A stretch of 64,000 bases of DNA. Source: Dryomyza anilis (Eukaryota > Arthropoda > Insecta > Diptera > Dryomyzidae). Shown here piece by piece: positions 45,763 through 58,650 of this stretch. Under the pieces are notes generated by a model. The model did not search any database. It saw only the letters and a program-made list of their open reading frames with translations, and was not told where the DNA came from. The position numbers and the translations under genes were made by a program. Numbering within the stretch: the first letter of the stretch is position 1; the number at the start of each line of letters is the position of its first letter. The stretch lies in assembly GCA_951804985.1 (NCBI GenBank), contig OX638135.1, positions 69,697,833-69,761,832 on the forward strand, in the 5' to 3' direction.

Positions 45763-47627
45763 TTGATGCCTTTTAACATAAACTTAGGTCCAATTGTCAG
45801 CGATAACTCGTTTCTATCAAATAAACTTAAAAATTGTAAACCAAATCTAAACATTGGTCATATGAATTGCCAAAGCATAAAAACATCTAAAACGTCATCA
45901 AAACTTGATGAGCTCAAGTATATTCTGGAGGGTTGTTTTTTTAGATATTTTGGATATTTCGGAGACTTGGCTTAAACCTTATATTTCTAATCAAGCGGTT
46001 GAAGTACCGGGTTATAACTTGTGTAGAAATGATAGGCCTAATAATAGAGGTGGAGGAGTGGGTTTTATATTTCTAATCAAATAAAATTCAATGTTGTGTT
46101 TCAAAGTAATACCTATGGCGTCTGTGAATCTATTTTTGTTGAAATTTGTCATAACTCATCAAAACTTTCAGTGGGTGTAGTATATTTACCTCATGGCAAT
46201 TTGACAGAGTTTGAGGAATCGTTAGGTGACTTAAAGTGAAATATTCTAATGTTGTCATTATGGGTGACTTCAACAATAATTTGTTTGATGTCAATAAATC
46301 ACTAAATGTTCGCACGTTATGTCATAGACATAATTTTACATTCGTACATAATTCGATCCCAACTCACTACGATGTAAGCCACAAAATTTCGTCATTAATC
46401 GATTATTTTTTTTTTTAAGTGATCTTGATACATTGAAATCTTTTGGCCAGATGCAATGTCCCGGAATATCTCATCACGCACTAATTTATATTTCAATCAC
46501 TTTTTTTAAACAACGCAATGACAAGTATGTTGAGTATCTAAATTATAAAAAAATAAATTATGATATTTTGGAGAATCAGATAATTAATAGTGATTTTTAT
46601 AGGATATTCTCCACTAGTAGCATTGATGAGCAGTTATTTATTATGAACTCTAACCTTAATATTTTACTATCACTTGTTCCTGTATCGAAGTATAAGGTTA
46701 GCTACAATCGTGATAACTGGATGAAATCAAATAAAATTACATACATTAAGTCTCTTCGAGACCTAGCTTTTAAAGCATACATTGATAATCGCAGTGACCA
46801 CAATTGGAAAATCTTCTGGAAACATCGGAACCGTACTAAATCAGCCATTCGTAAGGCGAAGAAACTGGATCACTCTTATTTTTTTCTAAGTCACAATAAT
46901 AAACAAATTTGGTCACATCTTCGTAGTAATGGTTGTATGGATTCTGTGTCAGGTTTAGACCATATCGACGTGAACGATCTTTATACGGCTTTTGTCTCCC
47001 ACCAGTCTACTGGTCACATAGATAATCACAATTGTGTGAATAATTGGAATGTTGAGACTTACATTGGTAACTTTGCTTTTCGTAATATTGATTCTGATGA
47101 ACTCATTATAGCTTTTATGAAAATTAAGTCGAACGCTATCGGTTATGACAATATGCCAAAGTTTTTAAAAATAGTTCTTCCATATATTCTAGAATATTTA
47201 CTAATAATTATCAATAACATGCTAACTAAATCTTATTTTCCTACTGCTTGGAAAATTGGTCGTGTTGTACCCATAAAAAAAGTCGGGAAACTCAAATAAC
47301 TAAGACAAACTAAGACCTATCAGTATATTGCCTACACTATCTAAAGTTTTTGAAAATATTATAAAATATCAAATGACTATTTACACAAATGAGCATAAGA
47401 TGATAAATAGCTGTCAAACTGGATTTCGCAACGGCTATAATACCATTTCACTTTTATTGGGATTAACTGACAACATACGTCGGAACTTTAATAGTGACAA
47501 GGTATGCGTTCTGCTGTCCCTTGACTTAACTAAGGCTTTTGATAATTTAAAAAAAAAATTATTCATAAACTTCATAATGAGTTCAACTTTTGTGTGTCGG
47601 CATGTAAGCTTATATATTCATACTTAA
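45763..47627 (+). pseudogene. LINE copy 2A ORF2, broken and truncated
   Basis: Endonuclease motifs occur in shifted frames: 'HMNCQSIKTSK' (45855), 'DISETWL' (45950), 'VVIMGDFNN' (46250) and 'CPGISHHAL' (46455). From 46433 the frame is open for 288 codons through 'DLAFKAYIDNRSDHNWKIFW' and 'SNAIGYDNMPKFLK'. The next frame has 'ILPTLSKVFENIIKY' and 'LSLDLTKAFDNL', with the first RT catalytic Asp. The YADD region is lost with the truncation. Stops at about 46076 and 46239 and a T-run frameshift near 45940 are shared with 2B. Confidence 0.85.
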
Positions 47628-47703
47628 CTGATCGTAAGCAATTTGTTAGTGTCAATAATTGTACATCTACGATGTTAAATATTATTAATGGTATTCCGCA
47701 AAC

Positions 47704-49990
47704 AGGCCCGTGCGCAGGATTTGCTCGTGGAGGGTTTTAGCTAACTTCATAATAAAGAGGGTAGGGGAGATAGATTTCTGTTTGGCCATTCTCCTGAACA
47801 TATGTCATTATTTCAGAATATCGGTATCTAACGAGGCCTAAATCGGGTGTACGATCTTTTTATAACGGAGTTTCCTTCAAGAACTTTTGATGTCATAGCC
47901 TTGTTAGGGTCCGAACATATTGGTTTAATCGTAATAAAAACAGTATTCCATTAATAAAAGTACGTGTAACTTTTTTGACAATTAAACATATAAAAACTAG
48001 CAATAAAATGAAAAGGCTTTGAAAAATATTGGAAATTTATATAATTTGAGAAAATATTAAATAAAACCAATCAATTTCATTTGAAATTTTTACTTACCTT
48101 TCATAAAAATATTTTTATAATATTGGTAAGTAATTCGAATAGAAAAGCGGCGCAGGCGAAAATTTTTCCATTGATTTGTGAAAATTTATTTATTCAACTT
48201 CAAAATACAAATTTTATATACCAATTTATTTGTTAATGTATATTTCTATTTTGTTGGTAAAAAAACATTTTTTTTAATAATTAAGGGTATTTTTGAAATA
48301 TGAAATCAAACAAATTAAAATTTTAGCAGTACTATTTCAGAATTTGATGAAATTTGGAAGTATGGTGAAACAACATAAAATTAAGATATTGGTAAAATTT
48401 TAGCTTCCCAGATGGTGTGGTTAAAAGATTTGGCGATTTAATTTTGAAAAAATATGTATAAATAATCAATAAATTAATCTATTGAACATAACTTAAGCAA
48501 TAGTGAAGAAAAATAAAACACTGAAGTCTCATTTAAAAGGTAATAAAATTGCCTACATTTTTAAACAAAGTTTATTTTAAAAGGATATATCTCAATGCAA
48601 TGTCGAAAGCCGACTTTTTCACGTTTTATTATTTATGATAATTGTCAAAAAAGTAGACTTTAATTTTAAACTTGACTTTAAATTATCTTTGAATTTGAAA
48701 TGAAAAGGCGACAAATAAAGGGTGAAAAATAAATTATTTTTACAAACTCAAATGCGGATAATGTGGTCAAAGCAAATAACGAAAAAAATCTCGTAAATTC
48801 AAAAATTCTCTGATTTATGACATACAAAAAAAATAACAAGTTTTCAGTTATAAGTAATCGATAATGTAGCCAACAAAAAAATGGGAAAATATATTTTGGA
48901 CATTATAAACTAACCGTTCTATAATGCATGCAATTATTGAAGGGATACTGTTGGAAATATTACAATTCGGTTTCAAGAGAACATCTTCTTAAATAGTAAA
49001 ATCCATTCTTCGAAAAATATTGAAATATTGTTAAAATGAAATAAAATAAGTTAAATTAGTGTTATCAAAAATGTTAGAAGAAATGGTGTCACACGGTTGA
49101 TTGTAGGTGGAAGACTAAAATACGGAAATTCGTCCTAACTCATTCAGAAAAATAATTCTTTAAATATTTTTAAAAACTATGGAGTATTGTTCTCCATTTG
49201 TGATATATTTTTTACCGTGTTAATTTTTAAAGTTTAAAAGAAAATGTATAAAAAATTTCGTTTACACCCTTCATTTTGTAGTTGAGATCTCTTTTAGTAT
49301 GGATATAAAAGAGTTTTTCAAAATCAAATCTTTTAATGGTTTTATTCCCTTTAGAAATGTTACTATTAGATATTTTTAAAATCAATTCAAATTTATTTAA
49401 ATGCGAATAAAAGCTGTAAACGAATTAGTATCGTACAACCATTTTCATATTTATACTCAATGATGTCTCAGCCATGAAATACTTCCAACTTTTTTCAAAT
49501 GTTCGACCAAAAATTTGATATGCATTTCAAAAGCAAATAAACCCCTTTAACGAATTGATCCAGAAAAATTGGGAAACACGATTATATTATTTTTTTAGCG
49601 AACTTTAAGAAAATACAGGTTTTTATGAAAATACAAGGGGTTATTTCATAATACAAATATACACCAATTCTGTGGCCTTATTGATTTAGGGTCTTATTTC
49701 ATTTTAAATTGTTATTAAAAATACGTAAAAATAAACGAAAATAAATTCGTTGTAATTTCTTACGCTTTTTTCAGGAATTTGTTTTGTTTCGTTTTACGTT
49801 ATAAGAGAGATATATGTATATTTTTTTAAATGTATTTTTGAATTTTTAGTTAAAGTATAATAATAAATTTGAAAATAAAAATATTTTTGAACTATGTAAA
49901 AAAAATGTCTAAAATAAAAATTTGAAAAATAATTGTTTAAAAAATATAAATTGTTTGTATTGTATTGTTTTAAAAAAATATGATTGTAAG
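47704..49990. other. AT-rich stretch between two LINE copies
   Basis: It begins with CAGGCCCGTGCGCAGG, which looks like a hAT-type terminus, at the point where LINE 2A is cut off, but no matching opposite end or target duplication was found near 49990. The rest is AT-rich without coding similarity on either strand. Confidence 0.4.
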
Positions 49991-51026
49991 AAATTCCAAT
50001 AATTCCAAACATCGACCCATTTATGAATGAAGCATTTGTAATTAGAGCCATAAGTTTGCGTAATTTAGCTTTCAAAGCGTTTACTCAAAATCGCAGTGAC
50101 TCAAATTGGATAATTTTTCGTAAATACAGAAATATAGCTAAATCAGCCATTCGAAAAGCAAAAATTAAATTCTACTCGAAACGCTTCGAGAATAAGAATG
50201 GACGGCAAATCTGGAAAATGCTACGTCATAATGGATGTGGTAATCTAAACAGTCCACTAAATGATTTAAATCCTGATGTTCTAAATTCCTTCTTTATAAC
50301 CTCGCAAGCGCAGACAAACGAAGATTTTATAGACTTGGATTTTACTAACTATAGTGGATTTGCTTTTAGGAACACAACTTTAGAAGAATTATTCTCTGCT
50401 ACGTTCAAGATTAAATCTAATTCGGCGGGCTCCGACAACATCCCAATGAAATCCATTAAAAAAATCTATTTTATCATCGAAGACAGCTTGTTGCACCTCA
50501 TCAATAACATTATAACAACGTCTAAATTTCCAACCAATTGGAAATTGGCGCGGGTCATACCTATAAAGAAGAAACTCCACAACATTAGATAATTTTCGTC
50601 CAATCAGTATTCTTCCTGCATTCTCCAAAATTTTGGAAAATGTTCTATTTGCACAAATGCATGAATATATCCATAATGGTCACATGCTTCATGATTGTCA
50701 GTCCGGATTTAGAAAAGGATATAGCACGACCACTATGCTATTTGGCTTGACTGAGCAAATTAGAATGAACTCTAATCAGAATAAGATAAGCGTCTTAATT
50801 TCACTAGATTTATCTTAGGCATTCGACCTAGTAGATCACAATATACTCATTCAAAAACTTAAGACTAAATTCCTTTTCTCTAGTACGGCATGCAAATTCA
50901 TTTACTCTCTCCTAAGTAACTGCTTTCAATTTGTATCTGCAACGGTCGATATTCAAGCATATTAGGCTGCTATAGTGGGGTTCCACAAGGGTCTATTTTA
51001 GCGCCTCTACTGTTCATGCTTTACAC

Positions 51027-52492
51027 TAGGGATGTCAATCCCGGGATCCCGGGATCCCGGGATTTGAGTCAAATCAGTCCCGAAAAACTCATCCCGGGAT
51101 CATCGTTAAATCCCGGGATTTTCGGGATTACAAAAAACGCTAGTAGATCAATTTTTAATAGTTTATTCAAAAGTGTTTCAATGTTTGTGTACACATTTTG
51201 TGAAAAAGTAAATCTAACATTTAATCAAGGTTTGAAACCTAAACGAATAACGGTTTCGATTTCGGTTTTTTCCGCGTTTTGGTTTCGGTTTTAGGTTTTT
51301 ATTACGAAACGGTTTCAGTATACCGGTTCCAAGTTACGGTTTCGGTTTTGATTTCGGTTTTTGTATAAAATTTCTTTTAATTCCATATTTTTCAAATAAC
51401 TTAACATTGCACTATGGGACATAAGATTAGTCTAGCTCGCCGAAAATTGTACAAGAAAAATTTTTTATTTTGGGAATTCAAAATTTTATTAAATGACATT
51501 AAACATGCCTTGTACTTAAGATCTTCTATATAAAATAAAATATGTTTTCCTGTTTCTTTTTATGCTTTTTTAAAAACCGTTTTAAACTAGTATAAAACCG
51601 AAACGGTTTATTTCTGATTTTCGTATAACGGTTTCGATTACGGTTTCGATTACGGTTTCGGTTTTAAATGGATATCGGTTTTAAACGGATATCGGTTTCG
51701 GTTTCGACTACGGTTTCAATCCTTGGATTTAATGGACTAAAATCTTAAAACACTGACGTAAATAATAATGAGTTACATGCTTTTTGACTTTGAACAAATT
51801 CACACATTTTTTAAAATTACGTCACTTTCGACTAACAACACTGTTCGGCAATCATTTTCTCATATCATGCCTGTATAATTTTAATGTACTGATTCGAACT
51901 GCGTTTTTAGTTTTTTCCGTATACGTAATGTTTTGGAGAAAAATGCAATTTATTATTTTTGCATTTTTCACTGCATTTAAAAACAAACTTTTTTTTATAA
52001 AAAGACTAAACAGCCATTGAATAAAAATTAAAATAGTTATTGCCCATGAACAAGTCAACTTCGTTGTTTGAGATATATTTTTTTTTTAAATTATATTTTT
52101 TTTATAAAATATTGTTTTCCACAAAAAACCAATATCCCAATAACAAATTTTGTTGTTCATTCAAAATTTTAATTTTCTTATATTTGTACTAAAAAATAAA
52201 TTTTAAATAAAAAGTATTAAAAAAATGTTTGATGATCAACTGGGGTTTATATATCGCGGATTTAGTATACCATGTATATTTGAATACCCAACCTGAAAAC
52301 AGATGCATTTGAATATATGACTTTTGTTTGACTTAAGCATTATAATTGTTTATTATTTAAACACAGATATGGTTATTTTATGTCTTTGCTATTATTTTTT
52401 TAAATCCCGGGACTAATCCCGGGATCCCGGGATTCAAATTTTTTAGTCCCGAAATTTCGGGATTGAAAAATAGTCCGGGATTGACATCCCTA
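51027..52492. mobile_element. hAT-type element with 8-bp target duplication
   Basis: Perfect inverted termini TAGGGATGTCAATCCCGG, flanked by CTTTACAC at 51019-51026 and 52493-52500. TCCCGGGA words are repeated at both ends. Deleting it with one target copy reconnects the LINE reading frame. There is no transposase, and another hAT-like element is nested inside. Confidence 0.9.
51226..51725. mobile_element. 500-bp nested hAT-like element
   Basis: Inverted ends CAAGGTTTGAAACC/GGTTTCAATCCTTG, with CATTTAAT on the left and GATTTAAT on the right (7 of 8 matching). The interior is dominated by repeated CGGTTTCGGTTTT-type words. It lies inside the preceding element. Confidence 0.7.
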
Positions 52493-52788
52493 CTTTACAC
52501 TAATAGCTTCGTTGATGACGTAGGTATGGATAAGTCAAATGTATTCATGTAAGCTGATGACATATATCTGCTATTCTCTGCTGAAGAAATGTTCATAGAC
52601 TCTCTGCAAGCTGTTGTGAATTACACTTCAGACAAGATTTTAGAGTGGTCGGTTAACGACAAACTAACTATTAACATAAGCAAAACGAAGGCAATGGTTT
52701 TTAATTGTCGACGTAATACACACGTTCCAATACCAGTTTCCTTCACCAGCCATACAATAGAAATAGTCGATAAAATGCGATGTATTGG

Positions 52789-54707
52789 CAGGGCCGAACC
52801 TATAGGGGGTGAGGGGGGTGTGACACCCCTCCCCCCTAGCTCAGCCAGTAGGACATTCGGAAAAACACGAGCCGGAAATATTGTAAAAATTTGAAAAGTT
52901 GTATATATTCGGCATTATAACAATTTTTTAAGTAGCAATAAATCATAAAATGATAAAAATCGTAATATTTTAAATATTTAACACGAATAGTTTATCTTAC
53001 GAGTTGGTTATATTTCCGAGTTGGTTATATTTAGAAAATATCACAAATTTTTAAATATAAAATTAAAAAAACCGATTCGGACAAATTCAAAAATAATTGG
53101 ATGCATTCGGAATTTTTCAAAAAGTAGTTTGTAAATGTTTAATAATCTATATATTTATTCTTAGATAGCCATACAATTTTGTAAAATTTAAAAATTTTGA
53201 GGGTCAATTAAAAATACTAGTATACATTTTTCAAAAAAAGAACAAGAATATTAATGAATCAATACTGTTCAGAAAATTTACTATTAAAACAAATTATGTC
53301 TAATGAATTTTTTCCAAAAATTTCCCTGCGGCGTTTCTATTATTAACACATGGGTAAGTTCGGTCATATGGGACGGACTTTTTTAGTCGGTGGGGCCCTA
53401 CTATGGAATACCCTACACTTTGGTGGGGATATTAATATGGGACATTTAATTGTATACCTACCTTTTAAAGTTCTTAGTTATGTTGAACATTCTTACAGTC
53501 ATAATATTATTTATATATCAGACGTATATCCCAATAATTTAAAAAATTAATATGAAAATAAAAAAAATAAACAAAAAATGTTAAAAATAAATATGAGCGG
53601 ATCACGCCTACTTTTAAAACATATGTCGAGATTTAAGGCTAATATTTCAAAAATTTATTTGCATCATTTGCAAATAAAATGTACACTATTGAAAAGCGAA
53701 TATTTCTAGGAACACATATTTCTAGGTGAATTCTAACAATACATTTTAAATTGTATTAGTATATCTTGAATACTTTTCGAGTTATTGGTTCCTAAAATGT
53801 TATATATAAGTGACTTGTATGGAAGGTGGGCGTGTCCGTTGACCGATTTAGCTCATTTCCATTGACAGAACTAACATTTGGCTAAAAAGTATTGAAACGA
53901 AATTTCATAGCGTTCTAAGCAGTATTTCTCAAGTTATCGTATATACGGCCAGCAAGACAGACGGACGGACAGACAGACGGATATATCTAAACGGACTCAG
54001 GTGGTGATGCTTATCAAGAATATATATACGCTTCCATACCGGCCATGCCTCCTAAGGGGCGTTACCATATCTGCACAAAGTTAATATACCCTGTACCTCA
54101 CAGGTGTAAGGTATAAATACACAAAAAAAACTTTTGATTACAAATAATTAAACAAAAAAAAAAGGAGCGATTTTTTTTAAATGGCCTGCGGCGCTTCTAA
54201 CAGTGTCATATTGCAATATAAAATACTGAAACAATTGGTTGACTATTATATACAAAAATAGACCTTATTTATAATTGTAAGACATAAAAAATACAAACAT
54301 ATTTTGTAGAGTTCCGGAAATTATCTGATCAAAAATATCTTCGTGACCGTCTTAACGTGTATGTAAGCTAGTTTTTTAAAATTTAATTTTGCCACTCCCA
54401 TATTTCAAAAAATTAAGTTAATAAAAAAGTTTTAAAGGATACAGGATATTTTTAAAGGTATTTTTGTTATTGTTAGTCCTACTTTTGCCAAGACATGACA
54501 ATTTTTTTCCACGCCCAATTTTATATAATCCAAAATCCGGTGGGATATCGTGTGATTACAATTTTAATTCATGTATACACAGGGAAAAATTATGTTTTGC
54601 AATTACATACATGAATTTACAAGATTTCAAAATTTAATAAAAAAAAAATTCTATTCGGAAATTTTATGTGTCACACCCCCCTAAGATTCTTCTTAGGACC
54701 GGCCCTG
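52789..54707. mobile_element. 1.9-kb hAT-type element with perfect 8-bp target duplication
   Basis: Ends are CAGGGCCGAACCTA and TAGGACCGGCCCTG, with a subterminal GGGGGGTGTGACAC block inverted at the two ends. TGTATTGG flanks both sides (52781-52788 and 54708-54715). Across it the LINE frame continues from 'DKMRCIG' to 'VIIDSDLS'. The interior contains dispersed repeat copy C. No transposase is present. Confidence 0.9.
53346..54115 (+). mobile_element. Dispersed hairpin-ended repeat, copy C
   Basis: It runs from 'catgggtaagttcggtca' to the hairpin 'ATACCCTGTACCTCACAGG...' and is colinear with copy B in reverse. It lies wholly inside the hAT element at 52.8-54.7 kb, so it either inserted there later or was carried with it. 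Confidence 0.85.
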
Positions 54708-55310
54708 TGTATTGGTGTTATAATTGACAGTGATCTGTCTTTTAAAGCGCACATAAACCATGTTAGTTCTACTGTATGTTTTACCTTAAAAAACTTTATA
54801 GTATGAATTTATATCTACCATTGTCAATCAAGCGAATCACTGCACATGCCTTGCTGATGACCCATATTCTTTATGGCTTAGAAGTGTACTCATGTACAAA
54901 TATATCGAATATTAACCCACTGAAACTTGTCTTCAATAGAATAATTAGATATGTATTTAATCTTCAAATTCGGGAACACGTCTCCGAGTATGATTTAAAT
55001 TTTCTAATTTGTAACTTCTCTGACTATATTAAATTGAGAAAAATAATTCTATTTTAACAAACTGTCAAATCTACATCTCCTAAATACATATTTGATCTAT
55101 TTGATTTTGCTAGATCTCGTTAACATACTCAAATTCTAATACCTAATATTAATAAAGCAATATTTGAGCGATCTATTCAAATAAATACAGCACACATTTG
55201 GACCAATCTGCCGCAAGATATCCGTAACTTCTCAAAATCGATCAATTTATTTAAACGAAACTACATGCAGTATTTGGCCCGTCAAAACTAGTGACGCAAT
55301 GGGGTCCAGG

Positions 55311-55447
55311 AGGGTTTGGGTTTAGATTAATCCTAGGCTTTACAAAATTTACCAAAAATATATATTTTTAAAATTATATTATTATGTATTTCTATAATAC
55401 TATTAATATTTTTGTTTATTATGAAGTTATTATTTCGGCCAAAAAAA
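55311..55447. other. Probable 3' UTR of LINE 2C
   Basis: AT-rich sequence after the ORF2 end, finishing in an A-run directly before the LTR. Confidence 0.4.
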
Positions 55448-55845
55448 TGTGCGAGAAAGAGAGGGAGGATCAACACATTAAAACACATGAGTGCGAATGA
55501 GATGCCAATAGTATGCGTCATTCACGAAACGAGTAGAAGGTTCTCGAAACAAGTCGAAGCTTGTCGAAATGATGCCTGCAGTATATAAGGCCGCCGCATC
55601 GGAGACACAGCACTTCAGTAGTGGTTTGAAAGTAGTCGAGTGCATCTCGTGTGTGATCAATGTCGGGTTAAATTGTGGATATGCAGCAGTTGTTAGAATT
55701 TGTTATTAGTAAAGTTGTTAGTTAATGTGAATTAATAAAGTTAATTGTTATAATTTAAAGCAAACATTAGAGTGTTTTTATTTTGTACACAATCCAGAGA
55801 TACGAACTTATAAAACAGTTTCCGTAGACTGAATTTTCGTAAAAT
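55448..55845 (+). mobile_element. 5' LTR of a Ty3/Gypsy-type element
   Basis: The stretch begins TGTGCGAG, contains a promoter-like TATATAAGG (about 55577) and an AATAAA (about 55733), and ends just before a primer-binding site. The length of about 400 bases is normal for an insect LTR. No 3' LTR is in the window, and the exact end before the primer site is uncertain. Confidence 0.6.
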
Positions 55846-55863
55846 TGGTGTCAGAATTGGGAT
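55846..55863 (+). promoter_or_regulatory. Primer-binding site, tRNA-Leu type
   Basis: TGGTGTCAGAATTGGGAT is close to the complement of a tRNA-Leu 3' end (TGGTGTCAGGAGTGGGAT from general knowledge). It is placed directly after the LTR and 12 bases before the gag start codon. Confidence 0.65.
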
Positions 55864-55874
55864 TGTGATACAAA

Positions 55875-56831
55875 ATGGTGAAATTGGATCAACTTAAAGT
55901 CGACCAGCTAAAGAAGGAGCTGTCGATTTGTAATCTTGCAACTGCTGGTACGAAAGTAGAGCTGCAGAAGCGCATAATAGAAGAATTGGAGGCCCAAGGC
56001 ATTCTTCTCGCGGAGCACGAATTTGAAATTGAAGCTGTAGCATCGTCATCGAAAAATCTGGACACAGAAGAGAAAGTGCAGACCCAAGTTTTTGATATGA
56101 GCCAGTTGATCGGAGCTATGCAGCATCAGTTTCAGATAATGGCTCAACTAATTCTAACAAATTTGATCATGAATTTCTGGAAAATTCTAAACAACTTCAA
56201 GAAAATTCCAATCAACTTAAAACAGAACTTCAAGAAAATTTAAATAAAAAAGAGCAGAAACTTTAGAAAAGCTTCAAGAACATTCGAAGCACCTTTTGAA
56301 CGTTTCTAATACACTCCAGGGCAAAGTAAACGATCTTGAGGCACATGTAAATGACATGGAAGGCAAATTTGAAAAATGACATCGACAAAAAGTTCCAGAA
56401 AATGCAAGAAGATTTCGGTGCGTTACAGCTAAGTGGACCTACACAGCATGTTGTTAGTGGTACGAGGCTAAAGTCGCCGATTTACGATGGAACTACTGCG
56501 CTCAACATTTTCAAACTGTAATTTGAGACAACGGCTGTAAGTAATCGGTGAAACAATGAGGACAGCGTACCCGCTCTTATCGTGGCGCTAAAAGAAGACG
56601 CAGCCGAAGTTTTGCTGACAGTTCCAAAAAGTGACATTAACAGCTATTCTGCGGTCATGGGTGCACTGAACGAAAATATGGCAGTGACCACATGACACCG
56701 ATTTACAGAATACAGCTGAAGTTCCGAAGGCAAAATAATGGCGAATCGTTGCAGGAATATGCTGTGGATGTTGAGAAACTTGGACATTTGACGCAAGAGA
56801 TAGCGACTACATTGTGCCGACCAGCGACGAC
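55875..56831 (+). pseudogene. Ty3/Gypsy gag with N-terminal SAP domain, broken
   Basis: The ATG at 55875 is the first after the primer site. Residues ~5-40 ('LKVDQLKKELSICNLATAGT...LQKRIIEEL') form a SAP motif, a DNA/chromatin-binding helix pair found at the start of some insect Gypsy gag proteins. A Gln/Asn-rich coiled-coil follows (56150-56390) across frameshifts, then the capsid region 'PIYDGTTALNIFKL' (56480) and 'FRRQNNGESLQEYAVDVEKL' (56720-56790). Gag packages the element RNA. The frame is broken several times and ends where R module copy 2 begins, so pol is missing. Confidence 0.75.
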
Positions 56832-58650
56832 ACTATTATTATTTATGAAGATGTGGGTTCCTACGAACAAGATTTCCTGAGCGATTTGAACAGCTGCGAA
56901 ACACTTTGCTGAAGAACTAGGAAATCGTGCACCAAAAATCCTGACTGCACGGCGGTGACAAAACGAATAAGAGATGTTTTCTGTTTTGTGTGCTCCGACA
57001 ACTGACAGGGTTTAGTGCAGTTTTGGAAAGTACTTTAAATACAACTAAACAACGTACAATTATAAATAAAACTACACCAAGAGAAAAAGTATATCGAAAA
57101 TTTTACAAGGTTTCATATGTTTTTACTACACATAAAAAAGTATCGTTCGTCATATAGACAAACGACGAACATCAATCAGTTTACGTAATATTGACGAATA
57201 GTTAATCAATATAACTTACAAGCATACATGTTTTGATGTACTTGTTTATCAATATTACGAATCGGGATCTTCAAGCACAAGCTCCCATGTATACACAGAA
57301 TATGCACTAACAAATACTCATTGTGCAATGGCGGAAAAGAAAAAAAACGCCGTGCCGTGAACGTTTCGAAGAATTTATGTTTTTCAATAAATCTGTTTAT
57401 TGTTCTGACCAACAAATAATAAAATATGATCAGAATATCATAATAAAACCCGACTGCTTCAAGACGATAATTTGATGAGAATGATATTGAAATAACGATT
57501 AAGTTTCAGTATAATTATAGTTATTCCGAAATTTGCATTTAAATTAATTTTATGGATTAATTAGACTACAAATTTGTTACATAATTTTGTTTTATTTAAT
57601 TACTATTTAATTAAAATCATTATAAATATTATGAACGAGTTTAATAAATAGCATTCGAAATATAAACGTACACCGTACTTCAACATCTTTAACGCATCAG
57701 TAAATCTCAATTGATTAACACAATACTTAATATTGACGAACACGATCATCGGTTGACATTTGATTAAATTGTTTGTCGTATATATTAAGTATATATTAAG
57801 TTAGTTGTATTTTTCGTCACTTTTTGGTTCTGTGTATGCACAATAACGACACATTCTGATGGTCGACGCCCACTGATGCCCACAGACGCTCGCTGTAGCA
57901 GAATCTGTAAGGCCGTTATGAGACTGCGAAAGTATTCTGTTGCGTCTGCGAAAAGATTATCAATGATGAATTGAGGACATTAGAAAATTTGTCATTGATG
58001 AATATGTCGACCACAATTTCATAAATGACATTGCATTAAAGACGTCATACACCATATGTCATATATACAAATATCAATGACATTGTGAAAATACGTTGAT
58101 GATTGTAATTGATGAACATTAACATTCACGTCACATGCCAATAAAGGTATGCAGCATTTACGTTGTGAAATGCAATGTGAAATGCATACAACATATGTCT
58201 AGGGGCAGCACTTAAGCGTAAAACTGAAATTTTGTGTTTGATGTCACCGTGTCATTTTATTCATAGGATGGACCAATAGGATGGACCAATTTTTATAAAA
58301 ACGGGATAATAATCAGTTGTAATGTTGTTATATAATGGTCGTTAATCGTTGATTATCTGACAACGCCGTCATGTGCGAATAGTCAAGTTTTCGTATATCG
58401 GTTGTATTTCGTTTACTTTTGTACAATTCCAAACACTTAAAGGAATTAAAGATTTGAAAACATTATAAGTTGATCTGCAAGCACAAAAAACATTAATTGC
58501 ATGAATTCATCGCGTAAAATAGTCAAAAAGTGTGTTTTTAAAATTTCTCGATTGAGCTCTGTGCAATTGCCATCTTTTTCTTTTGCACTTATTCGTTGCA
58601 AATTAGAACTGCGCTTGCGCTATAGTTGTACGCATATAATATTGACTGCA
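56832..58650 (+). repeat. R module, copy 2
   Basis: Colinear with 37517-39309 from 'tattattatttatgaagatg' to 'ATTGACTGCA'. The left neighbour is Gypsy gag rather than the unassigned DNA that precedes copy 1, so the left boundary is defined by loss of similarity. The open frame of copy 1 is interrupted here by a stop (about 57155) and by rearranged bases around 57200-57240. Confidence 0.8.

Larger units (their letters stand above)
44277..47703 (+). mobile_element. Second LINE family (Jockey/CR1 group), copy 2A, 3' truncated
   Basis: The copy begins at 'ataactaacactgcgc', exactly where copy 2B begins at 58651, and is nearly identical to 2B until 47700, where it breaks off at 'ggtattccgcaa', just before the RT block that should hold the PQGS motif. 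A 13-base segment near 44313 is missing relative to 2B. It shares its disabling mutations with 2B. Confidence 0.85.
49991..55310 (+). pseudogene. Diverged LINE copy 2C (ORF2 only) interrupted by two hAT elements
   Basis: ORF2 pieces in order are 'ISLRNLAFKAFTQNRSDSNW' (50050), 'SNSAGSDNIPMKSI' (50420), 'ILPAFSKILENVLF' (50610), 'SLDLS' stop 'AFDLVDH' (50800), 'GVPQGSILAPLLFMLYT' (50985-51026), then after the first hAT element 'NSFVDDVGM' and a stop followed by 'ADDIYLLFS' (52555). The tyrosine of the YADD box has become a stop. 'SVNDKLTINISKTKAMVF' follows, then the second hAT element, and finally 'VIIDSDLSFKAHINHV' and the C-terminal region to about 55290. It is related to but clearly diverged from 2A/2B. 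ORF1 and the endonuclease are missing, so it is 5' truncated. Confidence 0.85.
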
